Source of the DNA: Variovorax sp. OK212
GTDB lineage: Bacteria > Pseudomonadota > Gammaproteobacteria > Burkholderiales > Burkholderiaceae_C
Length of the DNA: 64,000 nucleotides
Reading direction: 5' to 3'
NCBI RefSeq assembly: GCF_900112425.1
Contig: NZ_FOLP01000006.1
Span: 310,001 to 374,000, forward strand
Every line of letters starts with the position of its first letter. Positions within the stretch are counted from its first letter, which is position 1. Below the pieces are notes generated by a model. That model saw only the letters and a list, made by a program, of their open reading frames with translations, was not told where the DNA came from and ran no database searches. Below, in pieces: positions 37,801 to 45,253 of the stretch. Both the position numbers and the translations under genes were made by a program.

Positions 37801-38916
37801 CAGGAAGCGCAGCGCTGGTCCACCGCGCGCGTGTTCTCCAACGAGCAGGGCAGCTACGGGGCGGGGCTCGAAGAAGCGGCGCTCGCCAGCGACGTGTGGA
37901 AGAACCAGCAGCGCGGCGGCGGCGACGCGCAGATGGCGCAGCTCTACATGGACCGCATGGGCCACGCCTACGGCAAGGGCCTGGACGGCGCCGCGCGGCC
38001 CGGCGCGTACGCGGGCAACCTGGTGCAGGTCGATGCGGCGCTGATGGCGCGCAGCTCCAACCTGTACGGCGTGCTGACCAACGACGACCCGTTCCAGTAC
38101 CTCGGCGGCATCGCGCAGGCGGTGCGCCAGCTCACGGGCAAGGACCCGGCGCTGTACGTGCAGAACCTGCGCGACGGCGGCGCGGTGCGCACCGACACCG
38201 CGGCCGGCGCCATCGCGCGCGAAATGCAGACCCGCTACCTGCACCCGCAGTGGATCGAGGCGCAGAAGGCCGAAGGCTACAGCGGCACGCTGCAGGTGCT
38301 GAAGACCGCGCAGTTCCTCTGGGGCTGGCAGGTCACGGCGCCGGCCGCGGTGCGGCAGGACCAGTGGCAGTCGCTGCACGACGTGTACGTGCGCGACCGG
38401 TACAAGCTGGGCACGCGCGAATGGCTGGAAGGCGACAACCGCGCCGCCTTCGCGCAGACGCTGGAACGCATGCTCGACGCGGTGCGGCTGAACTACTGGA
38501 AGCCCGACGCGGCCACGCGCCGTGAACTGGCGAAGGCCTACTCGGAGGCGGTGAGCGCGACCGGGCTGCGCGAGCGGAATGCGGGCGTGCAGCGCTTCGT
38601 GCAGGCGGAGCTGACACCGGCGGCCCCGCACCCGCAAGTCAGGCCGGTTCAGCCGCGTCCGGCCGTTGCGCCGGTGGTGGTGGCCGAGCCTGTGTCTGAA
38701 CCTGCACAAGCACCCGCCGTGGTGCCGACGCCCGCAGCCGAGCCGGCGCCGGACAGCACCCAGCCCGTCACCGGCCTCAAGCTCGAACCCACACCGGCCG
38801 AGGCGCCGCCCAAGGCCGAAAGCGTCGTCCTCAGGCTCGGGGTCGCGCTCGGTGCCGCGCTGCTCGTCGCCGTCGGCGCGCTGGTGCAGTGGCGCCGGGG
38901 CCGGGCCGCTGCCTGA
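34873..38916 (+). CDS. cobN: CobN-like cobaltochelatase subunit, exported and membrane-anchored
   Basis: This 1347-residue protein has a CobN/magnesium-chelatase H fold, with family blocks such as YNYPPGEANFGASF, GTHGTVEWSAGKE and ILGKPLVEALGEDIDEA. Unlike cytoplasmic CobN it begins with a signal peptide (VTRVFFWFLLAVLAVLGVVAPAQA). It ends with a Pro/Ala-rich linker, one membrane helix (about 1319-1338) and a positive tail, QWRRGR. The predicted topology puts the whole chelatase domain in the periplasm. The GTG start overlaps the DUF2149 stop. No CobS or CobT AAA+ partners are in the window. It may insert or remove metal from corrinoids, or from another tetrapyrrole; the direction is unknown. 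Confidence 0.9.
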   Translation: MTRVFFWFLLAVLAVLGVVAPAQAQQLAPRVVLLSTPLVSPARVVRLQAAARDAGVPLQVVSASTDSPETLAAALEGAALLVIDAPHISVAQAAAARFGDAISRRATPYVLIGEFALVAKGQASAAAPLVAERGVDAAWAQRLREYWRFAGAANLGAAMKALAQPGNLAGLPAPVPLPLAGFYHPGWPRVEADIAAIDKLPGSGTVAIAVNGATVSGDDTGWLDALIAALEQRGLRAYAFYGPRQQKDLFFRMTHAGEQRVADAIVNASLVFNPNERKAELERIGVPVLQTLPSLAMDAAQWAQSKDGLSQTDIAAYYSPSELAGMTDPMLVSARDAAAGTLQPLPAQIDAVAGKAAALLRLQRTPPADRRVAMLVYNYPPGEANFGASFLNVPRSVNNMLAAMQSAGYRTALPGTDGLIAQVQATMKAYYPGGQGDELQPLLDRNLADAMPLSRYVAWFRALPAETQQRIESYWGPPEKSTMLRPVAGEPAFVIPRVQFGHVVVLRQPPRFEPGTQVADKAAQVYHRSAVPLSHGYLATYLWLRTQFGASAVVHVGTHGTVEWSAGKERGLSVQDDPLLALGDLPNVYPYIMDNLGEATTAKRRGRATMVSHSTPMFVPAGFRPGVQEMHERMHDWETLSPGPVKTALERQLTAEFVAQHYDHDLKWTPARIRADFTGFIAVLHPYLDELAQTAQPLGLATFGQAPDAQRRRMTVLQILGKPLVEALGEDIDEAFLVDAKNVASSKPARWVELALADAPAAIAMGRTAADRQRLQDLAERAQKLDTVLAHNEEIDGLLTALDGRYLRSSYGGDPVRNPDSLPTGRNLYGFDPSRIPTRAAWDAGVAAMDTWIADHARAHAGKPPEKIAFTLWAGEASRHQGVLESQAFYAMGVKPRWDEGGRIAGIEVIPAAVLKRPRIDVLLSVTGSYRDQFPNAMRWLDEAVQQVAALREPGNAVARNSEALAGKLRAQGASAQEAQRWSTARVFSNEQGSYGAGLEEAALASDVWKNQQRGGGDAQMAQLYMDRMGHAYGKGLDGAARPGAYAGNLVQVDAALMARSSNLYGVLTNDDPFQYLGGIAQAVRQLTGKDPALYVQNLRDGGAVRTDTAAGAIAREMQTRYLHPQWIEAQKAEGYSGTLQVLKTAQFLWGWQVTAPAAVRQDQWQSLHDVYVRDRYKLGTREWLEGDNRAAFAQTLERMLDAVRLNYWKPDAATRRELAKAYSEAVSATGLRERNAGVQRFVQAELTPAAPHPQVRPVQPRPAVAPVVVAEPVSEPAQAPAVVPTPAAEPAPDSTQPVTGLKLEPTPAEAPPKAESVVLRLGVALGAALLVAVGALVQWRRGRAAA

Positions 38917-38925
38917 TTCGCGAGA

Positions 38926-39912
38926 ATGGCGGGTCTCATGCCCCACCTGAATCCTGAATACGGCATCGCTGTCGCCGCCGCGCTGTGGCTCTCGCTGGCC
39001 ATCGACCGCTGGCTCGGCGAGCCGCCCGCGCCGCTGCACCCCGTCGTGTGGATGGGCAACTACCTCGGCTGGATCGGCGCGCAGGTCGCACCGCAGCCCA
39101 GCCACGAGCAACGAACGGATCTTCCGATGTTCTTCATCGGCGCATTGACGTGGTGCGTGGGCGCGGCCTGCGTCTGGGGCGTGGCCATGGCCTTGCAGAC
39201 GCTGGTCGCGCAATGGCTCCCGCTGTGGGCCATGGCGCTGGGCCTCGGCCTGCTGCTCAAGCCGCTCTTTGCCTGGCGCATGCTGCGCGACGAGGTGCTC
39301 GCGGTCGAGGCCGCGCTGGCGGTGTCGCTGGACGACGGGCGCCGGCAGCTCGCGCGGCTGGTGAGCCGCGACGTTTCACGGCTGAGCGAGCGCGAGGTGC
39401 GCGAAAGCGCCATCGAGTCGCTCGCAGAGAACCTCAACGATTCGCTGGTGGCGCCGGTGTTCTGGTTCGTGCTGCTCGGCCTGCCGGGCGCGGCGCTCTA
39501 CCGCTTCGCGAACACCGCCGATGCCATGTGGGGCTACCGCGGCGAGCGCAACGGCCGCGAATGGACCTGGCTCGGCAAATGGGCCGCGCGCGCGGACGAC
39601 ATGCTGTCGTGGGTGCCCGCGCGCCTCACCGTGCTGCTGCTGGCATTGGCGGCATGGCGCTGGCCCGCGGGGCTGTGCGCCGAGGCGCGCCGCACGCCGT
39701 CGCCCAACAGCGGCTGGCCGATGGCGACGATGGCGCTGCTGCTGGGCGTGCGCCTGGCCAAGCCGGGCGTGTATGCGCTGAATGCAGAGGGCCGCGCGCC
39801 TTCCGCGGCGGACATGCAGCGCACCGCGCAACTGGGCGAGCGGGCCGCGCTGGCGCTGGGCCTCTTCGCGACGCTGGCGATCGTGGCGACCTCGGGCTGG
39901 AGATGGGCATGA
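38926..39912 (+). CDS. cbiB: Adenosylcobinamide-phosphate synthase
   Basis: This 328-residue membrane enzyme attaches (R)-1-amino-2-propanol phosphate to adenosylcobyric acid. CbiB motifs include LAIDRWLGEPPAPLHPVVWMG near residue 25, RESAIESLAENLNDSLVAPVFW near 165, and RANTADAMWGY-like FANTADAMWGY near 198. The ATG at 38926 is chosen over a second ATG four codons later because GCGAGA lies upstream. It overlaps cobD by four bases. Confidence 0.95.
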   Translation: MAGLMPHLNPEYGIAVAAALWLSLAIDRWLGEPPAPLHPVVWMGNYLGWIGAQVAPQPSHEQRTDLPMFFIGALTWCVGAACVWGVAMALQTLVAQWLPLWAMALGLGLLLKPLFAWRMLRDEVLAVEAALAVSLDDGRRQLARLVSRDVSRLSEREVRESAIESLAENLNDSLVAPVFWFVLLGLPGAALYRFANTADAMWGYRGERNGREWTWLGKWAARADDMLSWVPARLTVLLLALAAWRWPAGLCAEARRTPSPNSGWPMATMALLLGVRLAKPGVYALNAEGRAPSAADMQRTAQLGERAALALGLFATLAIVATSGWRWA

Positions 39913-40910
39913 GCACCGCCGTGCACGGCGGACCGGACGCCTCGGGCGCCGCGCCGCACGATTTCTCGACCAACGGCAATGCCGTGGGTTCCTGCCCGGC
40001 CGTGCTGGACGCATTGCGCGCGGCCGATGCCGCGCATTACCCGGACCCGCACTACACGGCGCTGCGCGGCCGGCTCGCCGCCTTCCATGGCGTGGACGCG
40101 GCGCGCATCGTGATCGCCGCGAGCGGCAGCGAATTCATCCACCGCATCAGCGCCGCCGTGATGCAGCAGGGCGGGCGCAAGACGTGGCTGCCCGCGCACA
40201 GCTATGGCGACTACGAACGCGCGGCACTGGCCTGGGGCTTGCAGGTCGCGCGCGCGCCGCAGCCGCATGCCGATGCCGCCTTGCGCTGGTGCTGCGAGCC
40301 GTCGAGCCCGCTGGGCCAGCCGCAGGCCGACCTGGCGCAGCAGGCGGCCTCGGAGGGCGTCTGCGTGCTCGACATGGCCTACGCGCCGCTGCGCCTCGAG
40401 GGCAGGGCGTCGCTGGGTGCGGCGCAGCTCGACCGCGTCTGGCAGATGTGGACGCCCAACAAGGCCATGGGCCTGACGGGCATCCGCGCCGCCTACGCCA
40501 TCGCGCCCGTCGATGCCGGCGCCGGCCTCCTGCAGCGCATCGACCGCTTGGCCCCTTCCTGGCCCGTGGGCACGCACGGCGTTGCGCTGCTGCAGACCTG
40601 GGCCGGCGCGGAGGCCCAGCACTGGCTGGCACAGACCCTGGCCACCTTGAGGGCGTGGAAGGCGCAGCAACGCGCGCTCTGCGAATCCCTCGGCTGGCAC
40701 TGCCTGCCCAGCGACGCCAACTTCTTCTGCGCGCGCACCGACCGGCCGTACCCCGCGCTGGCCGCTGCGTTGCGCGCGCAAGGCATCAAGCTGCGCGACT
40801 GTGCCTCCTTCGGCTTGGCGGGCCACGTGCGGCTGGGGGTGCTGCCGCCCGCCAGCCAACATGCCTTGAAAGAGGGATGGACACGCGCGGGCGCTTGCGC
40901 CGACCATTGA
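39909..40910 (+). CDS. cobD: Threonine-phosphate decarboxylase-like PLP enzyme
   Basis: This 333-residue fold-type I PLP enzyme decarboxylates L-threonine-O-3-phosphate to aminopropanol phosphate, the CbiB substrate (CobD in Salmonella, CobC in Pseudomonas). The N-terminal FSTNGNAVG is family-like. The PLP lysine is Lys185 in WTPNKAMGL and the cofactor aspartate is Asp155 in LDMAY. The usual NPNNPTG block reads EPSSPLG, an atypical substitution. It ends the contiguous cob operon; the lrgA-type gene follows after 19 bases. Confidence 0.9.
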   Translation: MSTAVHGGPDASGAAPHDFSTNGNAVGSCPAVLDALRAADAAHYPDPHYTALRGRLAAFHGVDAARIVIAASGSEFIHRISAAVMQQGGRKTWLPAHSYGDYERAALAWGLQVARAPQPHADAALRWCCEPSSPLGQPQADLAQQAASEGVCVLDMAYAPLRLEGRASLGAAQLDRVWQMWTPNKAMGLTGIRAAYAIAPVDAGAGLLQRIDRLAPSWPVGTHGVALLQTWAGAEAQHWLAQTLATLRAWKAQQRALCESLGWHCLPSDANFFCARTDRPYPALAAALRAQGIKLRDCASFGLAGHVRLGVLPPASQHALKEGWTRAGACADH

Positions 40911-40929
40911 ACCGACCTGCGGACACCCC

Positions 40930-41283
40930 ATGCTCTACGCGATCACCACGCTCTTTCTCTGCCAGCTCGCCGGCGAACTGCTGGTGCAGTGGCTCGGCCT
41001 GCCCATTCCCGGCCCGTTGATCGGCATGGTGCTGCTGTTCATCGGCCTGCTCGTGCGCGGCCGCGTGCCGCAGGTGCTGACCGACACCTCGGGCCACCTG
41101 CTGCGCAACCTGATGCTGCTGTTCATTCCGGCCGTGACCGGCGTGATGCTGCATTTCGAGCGGGTGGGGCGCGAGTGGCTGCCGTTCCTGGCGGCGGGCA
41201 TCGTCGGCGCGGCCGTCACCATGACCGTGACCGCGCTCACCTTCCGCTGGATGATCCGCATCACCGGCAAGGACGCCGAATGA
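40930..41283 (+). CDS. CidA/LrgA family holin-like protein
   Basis: This 117-residue inner-membrane protein has four hydrophobic segments and the family motif PIPGPLIGMVLLFIGLL near residue 25. LFIPAVTGVMLH is also present. CidA/LrgA proteins are holin-like and influence murein hydrolase activity and carboxylate efflux or uptake. It overlaps the next gene by four bases. It starts only 19 bases after cobD, so it might be read through from the cobalamin operon. Confidence 0.92.
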   Translation: MLYAITTLFLCQLAGELLVQWLGLPIPGPLIGMVLLFIGLLVRGRVPQVLTDTSGHLLRNLMLLFIPAVTGVMLHFERVGREWLPFLAAGIVGAAVTMTVTALTFRWMIRITGKDAE

Positions 41284-42008
41284 CCGCGCCCGCCAAGCTC
41301 TCCGAGATCTGGGTGTTCCTGGCCCAGTCGCCGCTGCTGTGGCTCTCGCTCACGCTGCTGGCCTACCTGGGCGCGCTGTGGCTGCACACGCGCAGCGGGC
41401 GCAACCCGGTGGTCAACCCGGTGCTGGTGTCGGTGATCGTCATCGTCTCGGTGCTGCTGCTCACGCGCACGCCGTACGACACCTACTTCGAAGGCGCGAA
41501 GTTCGTGCACTTCCTGATCGGCCCGGCCACGGTGGCACTGGCCGTGCCGCTGTACAGCCAGGTCGGCCGGCTGCGGCGGCTGTGGCTGCCCATCGGCGTG
41601 GCGCTGCTCGTGGGCTCGGTCGCGGCGATCGCGTCGGCCATCGCCATCTCATGGGTGCTCGGCGGCTCGCACGAGCTCACGATGTCGCTCGCACCCAAGT
41701 CGGCCACCATGCCCATCGCGATGGGCGTGGCCGAGAAGATCGGCGGGCTGCCGTCGCTGGCGGCGGTGGCCGCGGCCATTGCGGGCATCTCGGGCGCGAT
41801 CATGGCGACCGGCCTCCTGAACCTGCTGCGCATCAAGGAGCCCGCGGTGCGCGGCTTCGCGGTCGGCATGGCGGCGCACGGCATCGGCACGGCGCGCGCC
41901 ATTCAGGTGAACGAGACGGCGGGCGCGTTCTCGGCGCTGGCCATGGGGCTGAACGGCATCGCCACGGCGCTGCTGGTGCCGCTCATCGTGAAGCTGATGG
42001 GGGCCTAG
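41280..42008 (+). CDS. LrgB/CidB family membrane protein
   Basis: This 242-residue inner-membrane protein has about six helices. It has the LrgB motifs ELTMSLAPKSATMPIAMGVAE near residue 138 and GMAAHGIGTARAIQVNE near 195. It is translationally coupled to the LrgA-type gene, and the pair forms a two-component holin-like or carboxylate-transport system. The exact physiological role in betaproteobacteria is not established. Confidence 0.93.
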   Translation: MTAPAKLSEIWVFLAQSPLLWLSLTLLAYLGALWLHTRSGRNPVVNPVLVSVIVIVSVLLLTRTPYDTYFEGAKFVHFLIGPATVALAVPLYSQVGRLRRLWLPIGVALLVGSVAAIASAIAISWVLGGSHELTMSLAPKSATMPIAMGVAEKIGGLPSLAAVAAAIAGISGAIMATGLLNLLRIKEPAVRGFAVGMAAHGIGTARAIQVNETAGAFSALAMGLNGIATALLVPLIVKLMGA

Positions 42009-42013
42009 CGCGC

Positions 42014-42595
42014 ATGCCGAAGTCCGTCTCGGAACCCCGTCCGATGGAGCTCGTCTGGCCGGCCCGGCCTTACCTGGCGAGCTACGTGTCGGCGCTGAAC
42101 CGCGGCTGGGCGCGCGACGAGTCGCGCCCCGAGTCGGGCGCCGAAGACCGCGCCGCCATCGAGGCCGACGCCACGCGCTTCCTCGCGAGTCTGGTGGACC
42201 GCGAGGCGAAGGGCGACCCCATCACGCTGCCCGACGGCACGAAGGTGCCGCGCCTGCCGGGCTACAAGTGCTGGCTGTGGGACGGCGAGTTCTGCGGCAG
42301 CATCGACCTGCGCTGGCAGCCCGGCACCATCGCGCTGCCGGTGTACTGCCTGGGGCACATCGGCTACAACGTGGTGCCGTGGAAGCGGCGCAAGGGCTAC
42401 GCCACGCGCGCGCTGCAGGCCATGCTGATGCTGGCGGCCGGCGAGGGCCTGAGCCGCATCGAGATCACGACCGGGCCCGACAACCACGCGTCGCAGAAGG
42501 TGATCGTGGCCAACGGCGGCATGCTGGCCGAGAGTTTCCTCACGCTGCCCAGCCAGGGCAGCCTGACCAAGTACCGCTACTACATCTACCTCTGA
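42014..42595 (+). CDS. GNAT family N-acetyltransferase
   Basis: This 193-residue protein has the GNAT acetyl-CoA-binding core, with HIGYNVVPWKRRKGYATRAL carrying the Q/R-x-x-G-x-A-like loop (RRKGYATRA). ITTGPDNHASQKVIVANGG, the region after the loop, is typical of acetyltransferase family 3. The acceptor is unknown. It starts five bases after the lrgB stop, so it is likely in the same transcript. Confidence 0.9.
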   Translation: MPKSVSEPRPMELVWPARPYLASYVSALNRGWARDESRPESGAEDRAAIEADATRFLASLVDREAKGDPITLPDGTKVPRLPGYKCWLWDGEFCGSIDLRWQPGTIALPVYCLGHIGYNVVPWKRRKGYATRALQAMLMLAAGEGLSRIEITTGPDNHASQKVIVANGGMLAESFLTLPSQGSLTKYRYYIYL

Positions 42596-42648
42596 CGCCA
42601 CTGACGCCGTCGATGCGTCCGGGGCTTCTGAACACAAGGAACAGCACC

Positions 42649-43119
42649 ATGGCCCAGTACAGCGCGGAAATCCTCTGGGAGCGCGGCGAGCAGGACTTTC
42701 TCGCCAACACCTACAGCCGCAGGCACACGCTGCGCTTCGACGGCGGCGCGCAGGTGCCGGGCTCGTCGTCGCCGCACGTGGTGCCGCTGCCGATGTCCGA
42801 TGCGTCGGCGGTCGACCCGGAAGAGATGTTCGTGGCGTCGCTGTCGAACTGCCACATGCTGTGGTTCCTCACGATGGCGGTGAAGCGCAAGTTCGTGGTC
42901 GACCGCTACTTCGACGCGGCCGTGGGCGTGATGGAGAAGAACGCCGAGGGAAAGATGGCGATGACGGTGGTCACGCTGCGCCCCGAGGTGAGGTTCTCGG
43001 GCGCCAGCCTGCCCACGCGCGAGCAGATCGAGCAGATGCACCACCGCGCGCACGACGAGTGCTTCATCGCGAATTCGGTGAAGACCGAGGTGCGCTGCGA
43101 GCCCGTGTTCCCAGGCTGA
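42649..43119 (+). CDS. OsmC family protein (organic peroxide reductase-like)
   Basis: This 156-residue cytoplasmic protein has the OsmC alpha/beta fold. The two conserved redox cysteines are Cys68 in LSNCHML and Cys138 in AHDECFIANS, which are the expected peroxidatic and resolving positions. It probably reduces organic hydroperoxides using a dithiol donor. It follows the GNAT gene by 53 bases on the same strand. Confidence 0.93.
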   Translation: MAQYSAEILWERGEQDFLANTYSRRHTLRFDGGAQVPGSSSPHVVPLPMSDASAVDPEEMFVASLSNCHMLWFLTMAVKRKFVVDRYFDAAVGVMEKNAEGKMAMTVVTLRPEVRFSGASLPTREQIEQMHHRAHDECFIANSVKTEVRCEPVFPG

Positions 43120-43149
43120 CCGCGGGGCCGCCGCCCCGTTCGAGCGCGC

Positions 43150-43923
43150 TCAGCGCACCAGAGCGTTGCGCTTCATCTCCAGCTGCGTGATCAGGCGCTG
43201 CAGCCGGCCTTCGACGTTGCCCGGCAGCGCCAGGAAACGAAAGCCCAGCTGATGGCGCCGCGTGCCATTCGGCAGCGCGGTGGGGCGGCACGACATGAGT
43301 TCCAGGTCGAGCGAGAACCGGCCGAGCGCGCCGAGCGACAGCTCGCAATTCTTCAGCAGCGTGCCCATGGGCAGGTCGGCCACGCGCGCGTCCGAGGTGC
43401 GCATGCCGACGCCGCCGAGCGACAGGTCGTGCACGTCGAAGCGGAACGCATCGCCCTTGGGCCAGCGGCCCGTGCAGGTGTAGGCATCGACCACGGGCGT
43501 GTCGACGCGGAAGTACTCGCGGCGCTGCAGGTAGAACAGCAGCTCGGGAAAGTCGACCTCGAAGGCGGGCAGCCCTTCGTAGCGGGTCTCGCGCGGCGTG
43601 GCGGTGGCGAACTCGACGCGCACGCCGTCCGGCTGGGCGCTGAAGTGGCAGCGCGGCGCGGCCAGCAGGCCCTGGTTCTGCTCGGCCGATGCGCCCCAGT
43701 CGAAGATGAAGGTGCGCGCGTGCACGTCCACGTCGAGCAGCTGCGTCACCAGCTGGCCGCCCGCGTACTGGACGGTGAGGAAGTCGCTGCCGTTGGCGAG
43801 GTTGCGCAGCCGCGCGCCGATTTCCAGCGGATTGCGGCGGCCGAACTCGCTCGTGCTTTCGTCTGACGGGTCGTGCGATGGGCCGGGCGCGTCCGTCTGG
43901 CCGTTCGACTGGTCTGTGTCCAT
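43150..43923 (-). CDS. YcgR-like PilZ-domain flagellar brake protein
   Basis: This 257-residue protein has an N-terminal YcgR domain (about residues 30-130) and a C-terminal PilZ domain. The c-di-GMP binding motifs are intact: RREYFR (Arg134, Arg135, Arg139) and DLSLGG (Asp166, Ser168, Gly171). Such proteins bind the flagellar motor and slow swimming when c-di-GMP is high. The ATG at 43923 was preferred over an upstream frame extension rich in basic residues. No flagellar genes are adjacent. Confidence 0.9.
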   Translation of the reverse strand: MDTDQSNGQTDAPGPSHDPSDESTSEFGRRNPLEIGARLRNLANGSDFLTVQYAGGQLVTQLLDVDVHARTFIFDWGASAEQNQGLLAAPRCHFSAQPDGVRVEFATATPRETRYEGLPAFEVDFPELLFYLQRREYFRVDTPVVDAYTCTGRWPKGDAFRFDVHDLSLGGVGMRTSDARVADLPMGTLLKNCELSLGALGRFSLDLELMSCRPTALPNGTRRHQLGFRFLALPGNVEGRLQRLITQLEMKRNALVR

Positions 43924-44156
43924 GTGCTTGCGGTATTTCTGTTCTGGCGGACGCGGTCTTCGTCGAAGCCGCGGCACGCGCATGTCGGCCGGAAATTGCA
44001 ACGCTTTCCGGCAGGGGTCTCACTCAATAGCGGCAGAAGCCGGCGAAAGTTTAGGGGGCGGAGATAAATAATTCGCGACGCCGGCTGAAACAGCCGGTTC
44101 CGAATTCCGATCCGCCTTCCCGATCCCGCCTTCCCGATCCCGCGTTCAGCGGGCCG

Positions 44157-45071
44157 TCAGCGCCGCTGCAGCCTCGGGTTCTTCGCGAACAGCTCGGCGG
44201 CCCAGTCCACGAAGGCGCGCACCTTCGCGCTCAGGTGGCGGTTGGGCGGGTACACCACGTGAATGGGCAGGGGCTCGCGCTCCCAGTCGGGCAGCACCTC
44301 GACCAGCTCGCCGCTTTCCAGCAGCGGCTCGGCCATGAAGGTGATGCACTGCGAGATGCCGAAGCCGCCCAGCACGGCCGTGATGTGCGCGTTGCTCTCG
44401 TTGACCGACACGCGGTAGTGCCCGTTGAGCTCGATGTGCTCGTCGCCCTTCTTGAACTCGTGCGGGTACACGCGCCGCGTGGTGCCCGAGAAGTAGCTCA
44501 CCACCACGTGGCGCTTCTCGATGTCGTTCGGGTGCTGCGGCATGCCGTAGCGCTTGATGTACGCGGGCGACGCCACGGTCACGAAATGCAGCGTGCCGAT
44601 GCGCCGCGCCACCAGCGACTGGTCGTTGAGCTCGCCCGCGCGGATCACGCAGTCGACGTTGTCGCTGATCAGGTCGACGGTGCGGTCGCTCACGCCCAGG
44701 TCGACCTGGATGTCGGGGTAGCGGTCGCAGAAGCTGGCCAGGTGGGGCAGGATGATGAGCCTGGCCACCGAGGTGCCGATGTCGATGCGCAGCCGCCCCG
44801 TGGGGTTGGCCTGCGCATTCGTCATGCTGGCTTCCATGTCGTCGAAGTCGTTGAGCAGGCGCGCCGCGCGCTCGTAGTAGGCCGCGCCGTCGGGCGTGAC
44901 CGTGACGCGCCGCGTGGTGCGGTTGAGCAGCTTCACGCGCAGGCGCGATTCGAGCGCCTGGATCTGCTTGGTGACCGTGCCCTTGGGCAGGGCGAGCGAG
45001 TCCGCTGCCCGCGTGAAGGTGCCGGCTTCCACGACGCGGACAAAGATCCGCATGGCCTGGATTTGATCCAT
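44157..45071 (-). CDS. LysR family regulator, CeoR/BpeT-like
   Basis: This 304-residue LysR protein starts MDQIQAMRIFVRV and has helix-turn-helix blocks TFTRAADSLAL and KGTVTKQIQALES, followed by the effector domain. It is divergent from an alpha/beta-hydrolase gene and RND efflux genes. That layout matches ceoR next to llpE-ceoAB-opcM in Burkholderia, where the LysR protein controls the pump in response to salicylate-like compounds. By that parallel it is the probable pump regulator here. Confidence 0.9.
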   Translation of the reverse strand: MDQIQAMRIFVRVVEAGTFTRAADSLALPKGTVTKQIQALESRLRVKLLNRTTRRVTVTPDGAAYYERAARLLNDFDDMEASMTNAQANPTGRLRIDIGTSVARLIILPHLASFCDRYPDIQVDLGVSDRTVDLISDNVDCVIRAGELNDQSLVARRIGTLHFVTVASPAYIKRYGMPQHPNDIEKRHVVVSYFSGTTRRVYPHEFKKGDEHIELNGHYRVSVNESNAHITAVLGGFGISQCITFMAEPLLESGELVEVLPDWEREPLPIHVVYPPNRHLSAKVRAFVDWAAELFAKNPRLQRR

Positions 45072-45253
45072 CGAATGCCTGTTCTGGGGTACCCGGCCCA
45101 CACCGGGGGACGCGGATTCTCACACATGCGGGCAAATCCCCGTTGACCATCCGATTGTTAGCAGTTTGGAAACAGAGTAGGGGCATCAACCCTGTTTAAC
45201 GTCACATGCGGCGCCTTATATTTCAACCATCGCCCAATACCCCGAGGTCGCCC

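Noticed and set aside
34804..39213. Very long open frame antisense to cobN (about 1470 codons)
   Set aside because: It is Arg/Ala/Gly/His-rich with no recognisable domain and mirrors the codon bias of the strongly supported cobN frame. Long antisense frames are expected at this GC content.
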